64,000 bases of DNA, taken from contig NZ_CP054051.1 of assembly GCF_013372265.1 (NCBI RefSeq), positions 2,194,596 to 2,258,595 on the forward strand, given 5' to 3'. The notes beneath the pieces are model-generated. The model saw only the letters and a list, made by a program, of their open reading frames with translations, made no database searches and was not told the DNA's origin. The position numbers and the translations under genes were made by a program. Source of the DNA: Aliarcobacter cibarius (GTDB lineage: Bacteria; Campylobacterota; Campylobacteria; Campylobacterales; Arcobacteraceae). Each line of letters begins with the position of its first letter. The stretch's first letter is position 1. Of this stretch, positions 43,999-53,838 are shown piece by piece.

Positions 43999-46334
43999 AA
44001 ATACTTTTAGTTTTTTATTTTTCAATTTTTTCTATAAATTTATTCGCGGATAACTATATAGATTCAATAACTTTAACAAAAATAAAAAAACTTGTACAAA
44101 AAGAAGAAGAAATTGCTCTTGCTTATAAAGAATATCTATTAAAGAATGGAAAACTTCCATTAACAAATGGGGCTATTGATATAAAACTTTTAGATTTACC
44201 AAAAGGATTTGATACTATTAACCCTTTTGGTAAACAAATCACTCTTAATATTGATAATAATTCAACACCTACAAATAAAAAAGATGATAAACATAGAATA
44301 GATGGATTTAAATCAACAGATCCTATACTCAAATCAAATTTATATGATTATTACTATTCAAATAAATATAGAATTAATACAAAGTCTCCTCTAAGTATTA
44401 ATAATAGTGATGTAGAAATTATCTTATCTTCTAAAGAAAAATTTATATATGAAAACAGTTCTAATGATTCTACATTAAATAAAATCACTACTACAGCTCC
44501 AAATAATTTGGCTAAAACTCCTAAAAACAAATATTATTTGGACAACAAGGGAGTTTTACATTGGTATGATTCAAATGGGAATTATAAATTCTCATATGAT
44601 AAAGAATTACTTCTAGACGAAAGTGTAAGTTTACTAAATACAGATGGTACAGTAAATAGTACTTACAAAGATTTAGTAAAAGATATTGAATTCGCTGGAA
44701 TGACAATACTACACAAAAAAGATGGTGTTGCTCAAGAATATATTAATATTAATATGGGAAATATAATAAAAGTTAATCAACAAGAAAGAGATATTGGTAA
44801 AACAGTTATTCTATTTAATAGAAGAGCTGGTGGGATGATAGTTAATGGAGATATCTATGCATGGGGAAATAATGGAAATGCTATAACAGGGATAGATGCA
44901 AAAATGACTTTATCAGGGAAAACATCAAATGGGATATATCCACTAATTACAGTACCTATTTTACATAAAGCAAAAATATATGAGACTGTAAAAATAGGTA
45001 CAACTGATAAACTAAAATATTATATGGAAAATTATTATTCTTCTCCTAAAAGACCAAAATTTATAGATTTATTTGCAGGAGTTTATACTGGTACTTGTGG
45101 AATCACTACAAAAGGTGAGCTATACTGTGGTGGTACAACAGGAAATCAAAGAGATAATAATTCAACAACTCAAGGTGATTATACGGATGTAGATAAAACA
45201 TCTACAGGAGATGGAGCAAGAAAAGGAGAACTTTTATATAGAAGTACTTATTTCGATGGAAGTGCTGGAAAAAAATTAAAAAAACATTTTGCAAATAATC
45301 AAATTTGGCATTTTTTAGGAGAAGATGGGAGAATTTATATTTGGGGGTCAAACACTTCTGGATTTGGTGCTTTAGGTACACCTCAAAATAAAACTCTCAC
45401 TAATTATCAAGCAATACCTAATTTATATAATATTATTGATATGACCTACCTTACAACATTTGGATTTAGAAGAATTGGGGCATTAAGTAGTAGTGGAGAG
45501 GTTTATATTTGGGGAGTTGAAGATAACAATGGTTCAACAACAGATACAATTTATGGAAATTGCACAAAAACTTGGAAAAATACAAAAAATGTTTCAATTA
45601 ATTATGATATGTGTGCGCCAATTAAAATAACAATTGAAAATTCAAATCTTTCAACTATACCAAATTTCAAATATATAAGAGGTGGGATAGATGCATTTAT
45701 TGCAAAAGATGACGCTGGAGTATATTATAGAATTAGACAAGAAAAAAGTAAAAAAATAGAAGTTGATGATATAAGAAGCTTAATACCTCAAAAATGGGGA
45801 TATAACTCAGTTGATGATCGAGAGATAATTTCAGCAGATATTTCAAGAACAGTAAATGATTTAACTAACTTAGTGAAAATAAGTAATGGTATAGTCTGGA
45901 TAAATAGTAAAAATGAACTTAAAGGTGATATTTTTATTGCTGTAAATCAAAATGATGAATATTTTCTTGATTCTATAAAAAAAATAAAATGGAAGCAAAT
46001 TAAAGTTATAGATGAAAATAATGGAATGTGTGGAATAGATATAAATAATCAAATGTACTGTTGGGGTAATCAATCATATTATAGAGTTGCTGGCTCAAAT
46101 CAAAGATATAAAGTTGCAAGTACCTATTTTATACCTGTATTTAATACAAACTTATATGATTTATCAAAAGATTTTATGGTGGCAGAAGCAAGAGATGATT
46201 ACATAACACCTATTAGCTCAAAAGAGTGGCAAACGACTATAGTTACGCAAGAAGGAATAACTCATTCTGATGCTTTTTTTATAAAATATCCAACATATAT
46301 AGGTGGTTTTAATTATGAATTTGAATTTAAATAA
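43995..46334 (+). CDS. large exported protein: shared module plus RCC1-like propeller
   Basis: 779 residues. Sec signal KILLVFYFSIFSINLFA, then the clearest copy of the shared module: KKLVQKEEEIALAYKEYLLK, NGKLP, and INPFG, which resembles the helix and NPFG turn of GspG-type pseudopilins. RCC1 blades follow at about residues 278 (NGDIYAWGNNG), 365 (GELYCGGTTG), 440 (RIYIWGSNTSGFGALG), 494 (GEVYIWGVED) and 676 (QMYCWGN). The end, KYPTYIGGFNYEFEFK, is almost the same as in the giant paralog. Probably a surface or tip component; no jelly-roll insertion here. Confidence 0.65.
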   Translation: MKILLVFYFSIFSINLFADNYIDSITLTKIKKLVQKEEEIALAYKEYLLKNGKLPLTNGAIDIKLLDLPKGFDTINPFGKQITLNIDNNSTPTNKKDDKHRIDGFKSTDPILKSNLYDYYYSNKYRINTKSPLSINNSDVEIILSSKEKFIYENSSNDSTLNKITTTAPNNLAKTPKNKYYLDNKGVLHWYDSNGNYKFSYDKELLLDESVSLLNTDGTVNSTYKDLVKDIEFAGMTILHKKDGVAQEYININMGNIIKVNQQERDIGKTVILFNRRAGGMIVNGDIYAWGNNGNAITGIDAKMTLSGKTSNGIYPLITVPILHKAKIYETVKIGTTDKLKYYMENYYSSPKRPKFIDLFAGVYTGTCGITTKGELYCGGTTGNQRDNNSTTQGDYTDVDKTSTGDGARKGELLYRSTYFDGSAGKKLKKHFANNQIWHFLGEDGRIYIWGSNTSGFGALGTPQNKTLTNYQAIPNLYNIIDMTYLTTFGFRRIGALSSSGEVYIWGVEDNNGSTTDTIYGNCTKTWKNTKNVSINYDMCAPIKITIENSNLSTIPNFKYIRGGIDAFIAKDDAGVYYRIRQEKSKKIEVDDIRSLIPQKWGYNSVDDREIISADISRTVNDLTNLVKISNGIVWINSKNELKGDIFIAVNQNDEYFLDSIKKIKWKQIKVIDENNGMCGIDINNQMYCWGNQSYYRVAGSNQRYKVASTYFIPVFNTNLYDLSKDFMVAEARDDYITPISSKEWQTTIVTQEGITHSDAFFIKYPTYIGGFNYEFEFK

Positions 46335-46344
46335 GAGAGGAAAA

Positions 46345-47448
46345 ATGAAAAAATTAGGATTAATTATTTTAATAGCTATATCAACTATTATAAATGCTCA
46401 AGAGACAAATGCTCCTACAACAAAAATAGAAGAAAAGCCTACTCAAAATGTTGATAAACTTGATATGTTAGATCAACAATCTAAAGAGTTTTTTAAATCA
46501 ATAACTGGTTTAGAAAAAAGTTACCTAGAAGAACAAATACAAGAATTAAAAAACAAAAAAGAGGAAGCTGACAAAGGAATTATTCAAACAAACGTTCCTC
46601 AAAATTCTTCAAATACTCAAGGACAGGTTATAATGACTGAGGAAGAGTATGAAAAAAATGTATTTAATCACCAAAATGAAATAGCAAGAATTACAACTGA
46701 TTTTGCAAGAACAAAAAAAATAAAAGATTTAAAAATCAAAAGTATGTATACGTTTAATGGTGTAGATTATGCTGTTTTACTATTAGATGATACAGAATCT
46801 GCCTCAAGAAATAAAACTAGCACCGAGCTTAGTGGAAATATCGAAGGAAGATATGTTGAAGGTGATAATATTCTAGGTCTAAAAATAATTGATATAAATA
46901 CTAGAACAAAAAGTATAGAACTATATAAAAAACTTGATGAAGATACAGGTTATACAATATTCTTAAGTAATTATGGAATAAATGTTAGTAATTTGGAAAA
47001 AAGGGATAAAAACGACCCTAGATATACTCAAAATGCTCCTAAAAATATTACAAAGAAAACTGAAAGCTATTCAGACAATAAACCATATGAATCTTCAAAA
47101 AATATAGTAGAAAATCAATCTTCAACTAATTATGAACAAAAAAATAACTCAAGTGTTAAAAAAGTATTTGAAGATGTAAAACCTATAGAAAAAAAATCAG
47201 CATCAGATAAAATTTGCTATGTTGTAAATAGACAAAATTTAAATGTTAGAATCGAACCAAATGAAAACTCTAAAATTTTAAGAGTTTTAAAAATTAATGA
47301 TAAATTTGTAGTTCAGAAATCAAATCAAGATTGGTTAAATATAGATACTATTTATAAAAAAATTTCAGGCGATGTAATGAATGTAAGTGATCAAAGTAAC
47401 TGGGTTCAAAATACAAATGGATCACTAACTCAAACAGAATGTAATTAG
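46345..47448 (+). CDS. periplasmic protein with C-terminal SH3-like domain
   Basis: About 367 residues from the ATG at 46345, preceded by AGAGAGGA; an upstream in-frame start would overlap the previous gene. Sec signal (KKLGLIILIAISTIINA), a coiled coil (LEEQIQELKNKKEEADKG), a beta-rich part (KSMYTFNGVDYAVLLLDD), a low-complexity linker, and a bacterial SH3 domain (NRQNLNVRIEPNENSKILRV ... WLNIDT). Its middle part may act like the pilotin/PilP partners of the secretin, and the SH3 domain may bind cell wall. Confidence 0.55.
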   Translation: MKKLGLIILIAISTIINAQETNAPTTKIEEKPTQNVDKLDMLDQQSKEFFKSITGLEKSYLEEQIQELKNKKEEADKGIIQTNVPQNSSNTQGQVIMTEEEYEKNVFNHQNEIARITTDFARTKKIKDLKIKSMYTFNGVDYAVLLLDDTESASRNKTSTELSGNIEGRYVEGDNILGLKIIDINTRTKSIELYKKLDEDTGYTIFLSNYGINVSNLEKRDKNDPRYTQNAPKNITKKTESYSDNKPYESSKNIVENQSSTNYEQKNNSSVKKVFEDVKPIEKKSASDKICYVVNRQNLNVRIEPNENSKILRVLKINDKFVVQKSNQDWLNIDTIYKKISGDVMNVSDQSNWVQNTNGSLTQTECN

Positions 47449-47456
47449 GAAATATT

Positions 47457-48539
47457 TTGGAAAATACAAAAGATTATAAATCACAGATTTTTTCAAATAT
47501 CTCAAAAGTAGAAAATGAGATAGTTATTCTAAAACAAAAATATAATAAGTTTTTTAGTATAGATCATATTTTTTCAAATGAAAATGGTGGAAAAACAAGA
47601 TTAAATAGACAACTGTATAATGAAAATCATGAAGATATACAAACTTCTATTATGGAAATAAACTATATATTAGAAGAGTCATTAGGTTATTTAAAAGAGG
47701 AGTTAAAAATGCTCCTTGCTAAGTATAATCAATTTGAAAAACTAGATTTAAATGAATTTCTAATAGATGACAAAAATTTCTTTGAACTACTATCTATCTC
47801 TTTAAAAACTCAAATCATGGGTGGAGATTTAAAAAATAGATATATAAATGATATAAAATCAATAATTGATTTAAAAAATAGATTAAATAATCTTAAATAC
47901 TTCATAAGTAATTTTGATACATCTACTTTTGATAGACATATTAATAAATTAGGTATTGAAGAACTTATAAATAGTTCTCTTATTTTTGAAGTAATTGACT
48001 CTTATGCACTACAATATGAAGAGCTATTAAAATTTGAATTAGAAATTATAAATTTCCAAAAACCAAAATATAAAATAAATTCTTTAAAACCTATAAATAA
48101 TCTTTTAGAACTACACAGAAGAAAAGTTGATGATTATTTTTATGCAGATACAAGATATAAAATTATTCTAGATTTTGATACAAATTTTCAATTGAAAAGA
48201 ACTGTAAATTTAAATCTTGCCTATGTTGAAAATATTATCTCAAATCTAATAGAGCAATCTTGTATGGATATTATAAAAAAAGAGTTAAAAAAAGGAAAAG
48301 TTCAAAAATTTATCTCAATTCTAATTAATTACAATAAAAACAAACTTCAAATTATTGTAAAAAACAATGGTTTTGAAGTTGGAGACATTTATAATCTTTT
48401 TATGCTAAATAGTGAAAATAAAACTATTATAGAAACAAAAAATTTAGTAAATTCTCTTAATGGTGAACTTTCGATAGAAACAAAAGAAAATGAAGGTATG
48501 CAATATAGTGTAGTTATTGATGTAAAAAATCAAATATAG
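47457..48539 (+). CDS. GHKL-ATPase-like protein without phosphoacceptor domain
   Basis: 360 residues from a TTG with TAGGAAAT upstream. The first two thirds are helical (coiled coil). The last third resembles a histidine-kinase ATP-binding domain (VENIISNLIEQSCMDIIKK as N-box region, IIVKNNGFEVGD as a G1-like strand, NSLNGELSIETKENEGMQY as G2-like end). There is no visible H-box His, signal or membrane helix. It may be a regulator that binds ATP, or a degenerate kinase. Last gene of the cluster, 9 bp after the SH3 gene. Confidence 0.5.
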   Translation: MENTKDYKSQIFSNISKVENEIVILKQKYNKFFSIDHIFSNENGGKTRLNRQLYNENHEDIQTSIMEINYILEESLGYLKEELKMLLAKYNQFEKLDLNEFLIDDKNFFELLSISLKTQIMGGDLKNRYINDIKSIIDLKNRLNNLKYFISNFDTSTFDRHINKLGIEELINSSLIFEVIDSYALQYEELLKFELEIINFQKPKYKINSLKPINNLLELHRRKVDDYFYADTRYKIILDFDTNFQLKRTVNLNLAYVENIISNLIEQSCMDIIKKELKKGKVQKFISILINYNKNKLQIIVKNNGFEVGDIYNLFMLNSENKTIIETKNLVNSLNGELSIETKENEGMQYSVVIDVKNQI

Positions 48540-48569
48540 AATAAAACTTCTATACTTGATTCACAGTTT

Positions 48570-49370
48570 TTATAAGCCTGCTGTTAAAATTAGATTACTT
48601 TTATTTAACTCTTCAGTTTTTCCAAAATATCTAAAGTCAAACTCCTCAAGATTATTTCCTAAAATTACTTTACTTAAAATATCTAAATATTTATTTGCAA
48701 TTCCAGAATAGTTTAACATTGTTTTTGATAACACCAAACCAGAAATTTGTTGATTTTCCTCTTTATTATTATATCTTTGCTCTTGAAAAGATTTATAAGC
48801 CTCATTTCTATTTAAATTTAGCATATAAGCTTTTATAGAAGCTTCTAAAGATTCAAATACTCTAATAAAATGTGAAGCACCTTGATCTCTTCTTTTTGGA
48901 ATAATTCCAAACTCTTTATCATAAGTCCAGTGACCAAAAATATTATTTGCTTCTTTTACAAATCTACTTTTACCCCAAGCACTTTCTACTGCTGCTTGAG
49001 CAAGTGCTAATGAAGGTGGAATAACATCTATTTTTTTGAGATACTCTTCTAAAGAGTAAATATTTTGTATGTTGTACTTTTGTTTGATTTCTACTAATTT
49101 TGCCAATAATTCAGCATCTTTTTGAAGTTCTAAGAATTTATTATTTAAAACATCTATTACAAACTCTCGCTCTTTTAATATAGCAATATTCTCTTGCTCA
49201 ATAAGTTCATATAAATGCTCTAAAAAATAAGCTTTTGCAAGCTCTTTGTCTTTAATATTGTAAAACTCTTGCGGTAAACCTTTTGCACTTGCAATTTGAA
49301 CCGCACCAGATATAAATAGACTAAGAAGAAGTTTTTTTGAATTTTTTAATAAAATTGTTAAAAACTGCAT
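48570..49370 (-). CDS. Bax-like glucosaminidase
   Basis: 266 residues with an N-terminal signal (LLLSLFISGAVQIASA). The glucosaminidase domain carries PPSLALAQAAVESAWGKSRF with the catalytic Glu, NNIFGHWTYDKE, and FIRVFESLEASIKAYMLNLN. It should cut peptidoglycan glycan strands in the periplasm. It is convergent with the pilus cluster and is followed upstream on the same strand by coaE, 30 bp away. Confidence 0.85.
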   Translation of the reverse strand: MQFLTILLKNSKKLLLSLFISGAVQIASAKGLPQEFYNIKDKELAKAYFLEHLYELIEQENIAILKEREFVIDVLNNKFLELQKDAELLAKLVEIKQKYNIQNIYSLEEYLKKIDVIPPSLALAQAAVESAWGKSRFVKEANNIFGHWTYDKEFGIIPKRRDQGASHFIRVFESLEASIKAYMLNLNRNEAYKSFQEQRYNNKEENQQISGLVLSKTMLNYSGIANKYLDILSKVILGNNLEEFDFRYFGKTEELNKSNLILTAGL

Positions 49371-49400
49371 ATTAGCCTTTAGTGGTCTCTTTTTTTAATT

Positions 49401-49991
49401 TCATATTATTTCTCCTATTAATTTTTCTACCTCGTCTTGAAGGTGTTTTAAATTATATGAGTTATCTATTACATATGTTGATAACTCTTTTTTCTTCTCT
49501 ATGTCCATTTGATTTGAGATTTTTAAAAGAGCTTCTTCTTTACTAATATTGTCTCTTTTTTGTAATCTCTCAACTTGTAAATCTTTTGGTGTATAAACAA
49601 CAATAGATTTACTAATTGGATAATGCATTTTTTCAAAAAATAGTGGAATATCTATAAAATAAGGTTTATTTTGTTCTTCACAAATTTTTGCTTCTTTTAT
49701 AATTTCCTCTTTTATAAGTGGGTGTAGAAGTGCTTCTAATTTAAGCTTATTCTCTTCGTTAGAAAAGATTATCTTTCCCAACTCTTTTCTTAAAACTTTG
49801 CCATCTTGTACATATTGCTTACCAAACATCTCTTCTATTTTTTTAGCATTAATATCTAGTAGCTTATGTGCTATTTTGTCGGCATCTATAATAAGAAAAC
49901 CATGTAGTTTTAGTAGATTACAAACAGTACTTTTACCAGTAGATATACCACCGGTTAGTGCTATTGCATTTTTAAATAAATTGTTATTCAT
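49401..49991 (-). CDS. coaE: dephospho-CoA kinase
   Basis: About 196 residues from the ATG at 49991, chosen because the family starts with ALTGGISTGKSTVC shortly after; the open frame upstream is hydrophobic and unlikely. P-loop GGISTGKST, then IIDADKIAHKLL, LLHPLIKEEI, and IPLFFEK. It makes CoA in the last step of the pathway. Intact. Confidence 0.92.
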   Translation of the reverse strand: MNNNLFKNAIALTGGISTGKSTVCNLLKLHGFLIIDADKIAHKLLDINAKKIEEMFGKQYVQDGKVLRKELGKIIFSNEENKLKLEALLHPLIKEEIIKEAKICEEQNKPYFIDIPLFFEKMHYPISKSIVVYTPKDLQVERLQKRDNISKEEALLKISNQMDIEKKKELSTYVIDNSYNLKHLQDEVEKLIGEII

Positions 49992-50149
49992 CAAGAAATT
50001 ATAGCATAAAAATAGCAATATAAAATTAAAGTGGATAAAATTTATCCTCATTATACCATTTTATGGACTCTTTGAAAGTTGTTAAAATATTTATAAATGA
50101 TTTGATATAATGTAAGAAAATTATAAAAACAAATATTTAAAGGTAAAAA

Positions 50150-51145
50150 ATGGCAACAGTTAGTTACAAAGATGCAGGTGTTGATATCGATGCAGGAAAT
50201 CAATTTGTAGAAAATATTAAACCTTATGTAAAATCTACTTTAATTCCAGGTGTTTTAGGTGGAATTGGATCTTTTGCTGGAGCATTCGAACTTCCTAGCG
50301 GTTATAAAAAACCTGTTATTTTAGCAGGTACAGATGGTGTTGGAACAAAACTGAAACTTGCAATTGATGCAAAAAAATTTGATACAGTTGGAATAGATTT
50401 AGTTGCTATGTGTACGAATGATCTTCTTTGTAACTTTGGAGAACCACTATTTTTCTTAGATTATTATGCAACAGCAAAACTTGAAGTTGAAGAAGCAACA
50501 CAAGTAGTAAAAGGAATTGCAGAAGGTTGTATTAGAAGCGAGTGTGCTTTAATTGGTGGAGAAACTGCTGAAATGCCTGGAATGTACAAAGAGGGAGATT
50601 TTGACTTAGCAGGATTTTGTGTTGGTATTGCAGAAAAAGATGAACTTGATAGAGTTGAAAGAGTTAAAGCTGGAGATGTTCTAATCGCATTACCAAGTTC
50701 TGGAGTTCACTCAAATGGATTCTCACTAGTAAGAAAACTTCTTTTAGAAAAATTAGGAATGAGTTTAGAAGATGATTTTCAAGGGAAAATATTAAAAGAT
50801 GTTTTACTTGAACCAACAAGAATTTATGTAAAAGAGTTCAAAGCAAATAAAGATAAGATAAATGCACTAGCACACATAACTGGTGGAGGAATTACAGAAA
50901 ATCTTCCAAGAGTTTTACCAGAAAATTTAACTGCTGTTGTAGATAGAAGTAAAATAAAAGTTTTACCAATATTTGAATTTATGAGTAAACATGTAGAACT
51001 TGAAGAAATGTATAGAACATTTAATATGGGGGTAGGAATGATTCTTGCAGTAAATCCTGAAAATGTTGATTCTATTTTAGCAAATACAGATGGTTATATT
51101 ATTGGTGAATTAAAAACTGGTGAAAGAAAAGTAGAGTTTATTTAA
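50150..51145 (+). CDS. purM: phosphoribosylformylglycinamidine cyclo-ligase
   Basis: 331 residues, normal length. YKDAGVDIDAGNQFVE at the start, LAGTDGVGTKLKLA, GGETAEMPGMY, and ITGGGITENLPR are all family signatures. It closes the imidazole ring in purine synthesis (FGAM to AIR) with ATP. AAAGG lies before the ATG. Single gene with its own upstream region. Confidence 0.97.
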   Translation: MATVSYKDAGVDIDAGNQFVENIKPYVKSTLIPGVLGGIGSFAGAFELPSGYKKPVILAGTDGVGTKLKLAIDAKKFDTVGIDLVAMCTNDLLCNFGEPLFFLDYYATAKLEVEEATQVVKGIAEGCIRSECALIGGETAEMPGMYKEGDFDLAGFCVGIAEKDELDRVERVKAGDVLIALPSSGVHSNGFSLVRKLLLEKLGMSLEDDFQGKILKDVLLEPTRIYVKEFKANKDKINALAHITGGGITENLPRVLPENLTAVVDRSKIKVLPIFEFMSKHVELEEMYRTFNMGVGMILAVNPENVDSILANTDGYIIGELKTGERKVEFI

Positions 51146-51259
51146 ACTTTACTTTTTAGTTAATATTTAATTTTAGGGGTATTAAATTATTCTTTTCATA
51201 TATATACGCTGCTATACGGACTCAATTATAAATATTCTGCTTGAACAAAGTTGTGAATT

Positions 51260-53818
51260 ATGAAGAAGATATTTTTACTATTTTTTTTCATAACATCACT
51301 ATTTTCAAATAATCTTCAAAAAGTATCTCTTCAATTAATGTGGCTTGATCAATTCCAGTTTGCTGGATTTTATATAGCAAAAGAAAAAGATTTTTATGAA
51401 AAAGCTGGACTTGAGGTTGAATTTAAAAAATTTCATAACTCAACAAATGTCTTAAATGAAGTATTAGAAAAAAGAGCAGATTTTGGTATCAGTTCAACAT
51501 CTTTAATAGTTGATAAATCAAAGAATAAAGATGTAGTGGTTTTAGGTGCAATTTTTCAAACATCTCCACTAGTTCTACTAGCTTTAGAAAATTCAGATCT
51601 AAACTCTTTAAAAGATTTAGTAAATAAAAGACTTATGATTACTCAAGAGCAACTAGAATTTGCAACATTTAAAGCTATGCTTATTAGTCAAAATATTGAT
51701 ATTAACTCTATTAAAATTCTTCCTCACTCTTTAAATGTTAATGATTTAATAAATAAAAATACAGATTTAATGCTATCTTATACAACAAATGAACCTTTTT
51801 TATTAAAAGAGAAAGGTTATGAAAGTAAGATTTTTTATCCTAAAGATTATGGATTTGATTTTTATGAAGATTTGATTTTTACAACTGGTGAATTTGCTAG
51901 GAACAATCCAAAAATTGTAAAAGATTTTTATGAAGCCTCAATGGAAGGTTGGAGATGGGCATTTGATAATCTAGAGCAAACTGTTAATATTATTTATGAA
52001 AAATATAACCCTCAAAACAAATCTAAAGAGGCTTTACTTTTTGAAGCTTTAGAAATGAAAAAACTTGTTTTTGATGAACATGGTGAAATTGGAAAGATTT
52101 CAAAAGAAAAAATAAATCTAATCATAAATACATATAAAGTTATGGGGCTTATAAAAAATGAAATTGATTTGAATACACTTTTATTTGAACATAACGATGA
52201 TAATAATTTAAATCTTAAATTAAATAGTGATGAGTTAGCTTATTTAAAAACAAAAAAAACATTTTCTTACTGTTCCCATAGTAATTTAATGCCTTTTGAA
52301 TCTATTGTAAATAGAAAACATATTGGTATACTTGAAGATTATATGAAACAAATCTCAAAATCTCTTAATATTGACTTGAAGTTTGTTCCTACATCAAATT
52401 GGCATGAAAGTTTTGAAAAAACTGTAAAAAATGAATGTGATATTCTAACAACAATCGCTTATAAAACTAACAGAGAAAATCTTTTAAATTTCACAAAACC
52501 TTACGTTGATTTTCCTTTTGTTATTGCAACAGATATTACAAAACCATTTATTGACGATATTAATAAATTGAAAGACGTAAAAATAGCATTAGTAAAAGGT
52601 TTTGCAACAAGTAAACTAATACAAGAAAAATATAAAAATTTCAAATTTGTTGAGTATCCATCTTTAAATGATTCCCTAAATGCAGTAAAAAATGGAGAAG
52701 TTTATGCAGCTATTGATTCTCTAGCAGTTATTGGATATGAAATACAAAATCATTTCCTTGGAGAATTAAAAGTATCTGGAAGAATTGATGAGCAGCTTAA
52801 ACTACATATGGCTACGAATATAGAAAATAAATATCTTGCTTCGATTTTAGATAAAGCCCTTGATTCAATTAACGATAATCAAAAACATGATTTCTTCAAT
52901 AAATGGGTATATTTAAAATATGAAAATAATCTTGATCGTGAACTACTTATAAAAATTTCCATTTTGCTTTTAATCATATTTATTATTTTTGCTATTATTT
53001 ATAGATACTTTTTACTAAAAAAAATAAATAAAAATTTAGAAGATAAAATAGCATTTGAAATAAAACAAAATGAAGAAAAAAATAGAATTTTAATGCATCA
53101 ATCAAAAATGGCAGCTATGGGTGAAATGTTAGAAAATATTGCACATCAATGGAGACAACCACTATCAACAATTAGTGTTTGCACATCTGGAATGGAACTT
53201 AAAAAATCACTTTCAAAACTAGATGACAAAGAGTTTTTTGATTCAATAAACCACATAAAATCTTCTGTTTCTTATCTATCAAATACAATTGATGATTTCA
53301 GAAATTTTTTAGATCAAAATAAATTTATATCTAGTGTTGAAACAAATAATCTATTAAAAAAAGTTCTAGATATTTTAAATCCTTCTTTTGCAAATCACAA
53401 TATAAATGTCATAAAAAATATAGATGAATTTGAGTTTATATCTATCGAAAATGAATTAATCCAAGTTTTAATGAATATTCTTACAAATGCAAAAGATGCT
53501 TTAAAAGAATTGGACAATCAAAAATCTAGATATATATTTATTGACATCAAAAAAGAATCAGATATTAATTTAAATATAGATATTTACGATAATGGTTTGG
53601 GAGTAAATGGTGAGATTATAGATAGAATTTTCGAACCATATTTTACTACAAAACATAAATCTAAAGGAACAGGAATTGGCCTTTATATGTCAAAATTATT
53701 AGTTGAAACTCATCTTAAAGGTAAAATCTCAGTTAAAAATTATAAGTTTATCTATAAAGAAAATGAACTTTTAGGTGCAAAATTTAGAATTATCTTACCA
53801 TTAAAAATAGATGTTTAG
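51260..53818 (+). CDS. sensor histidine kinase with NMT1-like and SBP3-like sensor domains
   Basis: 852 residues. A signal (KKIFLLFFFITSLFS) is followed by an NMT1/THI5-like domain (LQLMWLDQFQFAGFYIAKEK to about residue 320), then a type 3 solute-binding domain (FSYCSHSNLMPFE to about 550), one membrane helix (KISILLLIIFIIFAIIYRYF), an H-box (ENIAHQWRQPLSTIS, His near 632), N-box (VLMNILTNAKDAL) and G-boxes (DNGLGV, GTGIGLYM). Two periplasmic ligand domains in one kinase should sense small molecules, perhaps pyrimidine-like and amino-acid-like. No response regulator gene is nearby. Confidence 0.85.
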   Translation: MKKIFLLFFFITSLFSNNLQKVSLQLMWLDQFQFAGFYIAKEKDFYEKAGLEVEFKKFHNSTNVLNEVLEKRADFGISSTSLIVDKSKNKDVVVLGAIFQTSPLVLLALENSDLNSLKDLVNKRLMITQEQLEFATFKAMLISQNIDINSIKILPHSLNVNDLINKNTDLMLSYTTNEPFLLKEKGYESKIFYPKDYGFDFYEDLIFTTGEFARNNPKIVKDFYEASMEGWRWAFDNLEQTVNIIYEKYNPQNKSKEALLFEALEMKKLVFDEHGEIGKISKEKINLIINTYKVMGLIKNEIDLNTLLFEHNDDNNLNLKLNSDELAYLKTKKTFSYCSHSNLMPFESIVNRKHIGILEDYMKQISKSLNIDLKFVPTSNWHESFEKTVKNECDILTTIAYKTNRENLLNFTKPYVDFPFVIATDITKPFIDDINKLKDVKIALVKGFATSKLIQEKYKNFKFVEYPSLNDSLNAVKNGEVYAAIDSLAVIGYEIQNHFLGELKVSGRIDEQLKLHMATNIENKYLASILDKALDSINDNQKHDFFNKWVYLKYENNLDRELLIKISILLLIIFIIFAIIYRYFLLKKINKNLEDKIAFEIKQNEEKNRILMHQSKMAAMGEMLENIAHQWRQPLSTISVCTSGMELKKSLSKLDDKEFFDSINHIKSSVSYLSNTIDDFRNFLDQNKFISSVETNNLLKKVLDILNPSFANHNINVIKNIDEFEFISIENELIQVLMNILTNAKDALKELDNQKSRYIFIDIKKESDINLNIDIYDNGLGVNGEIIDRIFEPYFTTKHKSKGTGIGLYMSKLLVETHLKGKISVKNYKFIYKENELLGAKFRIILPLKIDV

Positions 53819-53838
53819 AAGAAAACTCTTCTAAACAT
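53811..53838. terminator. bidirectional terminator between the kinase and metH
   Basis: ATGTTTAGAAGA and its complement around AAAC. Both stop codons (TAG at 53816 on plus, TAG at 53833 on minus) lie inside the stem, so the two convergent genes share it. Confidence 0.7.

Noticed and set aside
46303-46344. Upstream start for the SH3 protein
   Set aside because: It would overlap the previous gene and hide the Sec signal; the ATG at 46345 has a strong ribosome site.
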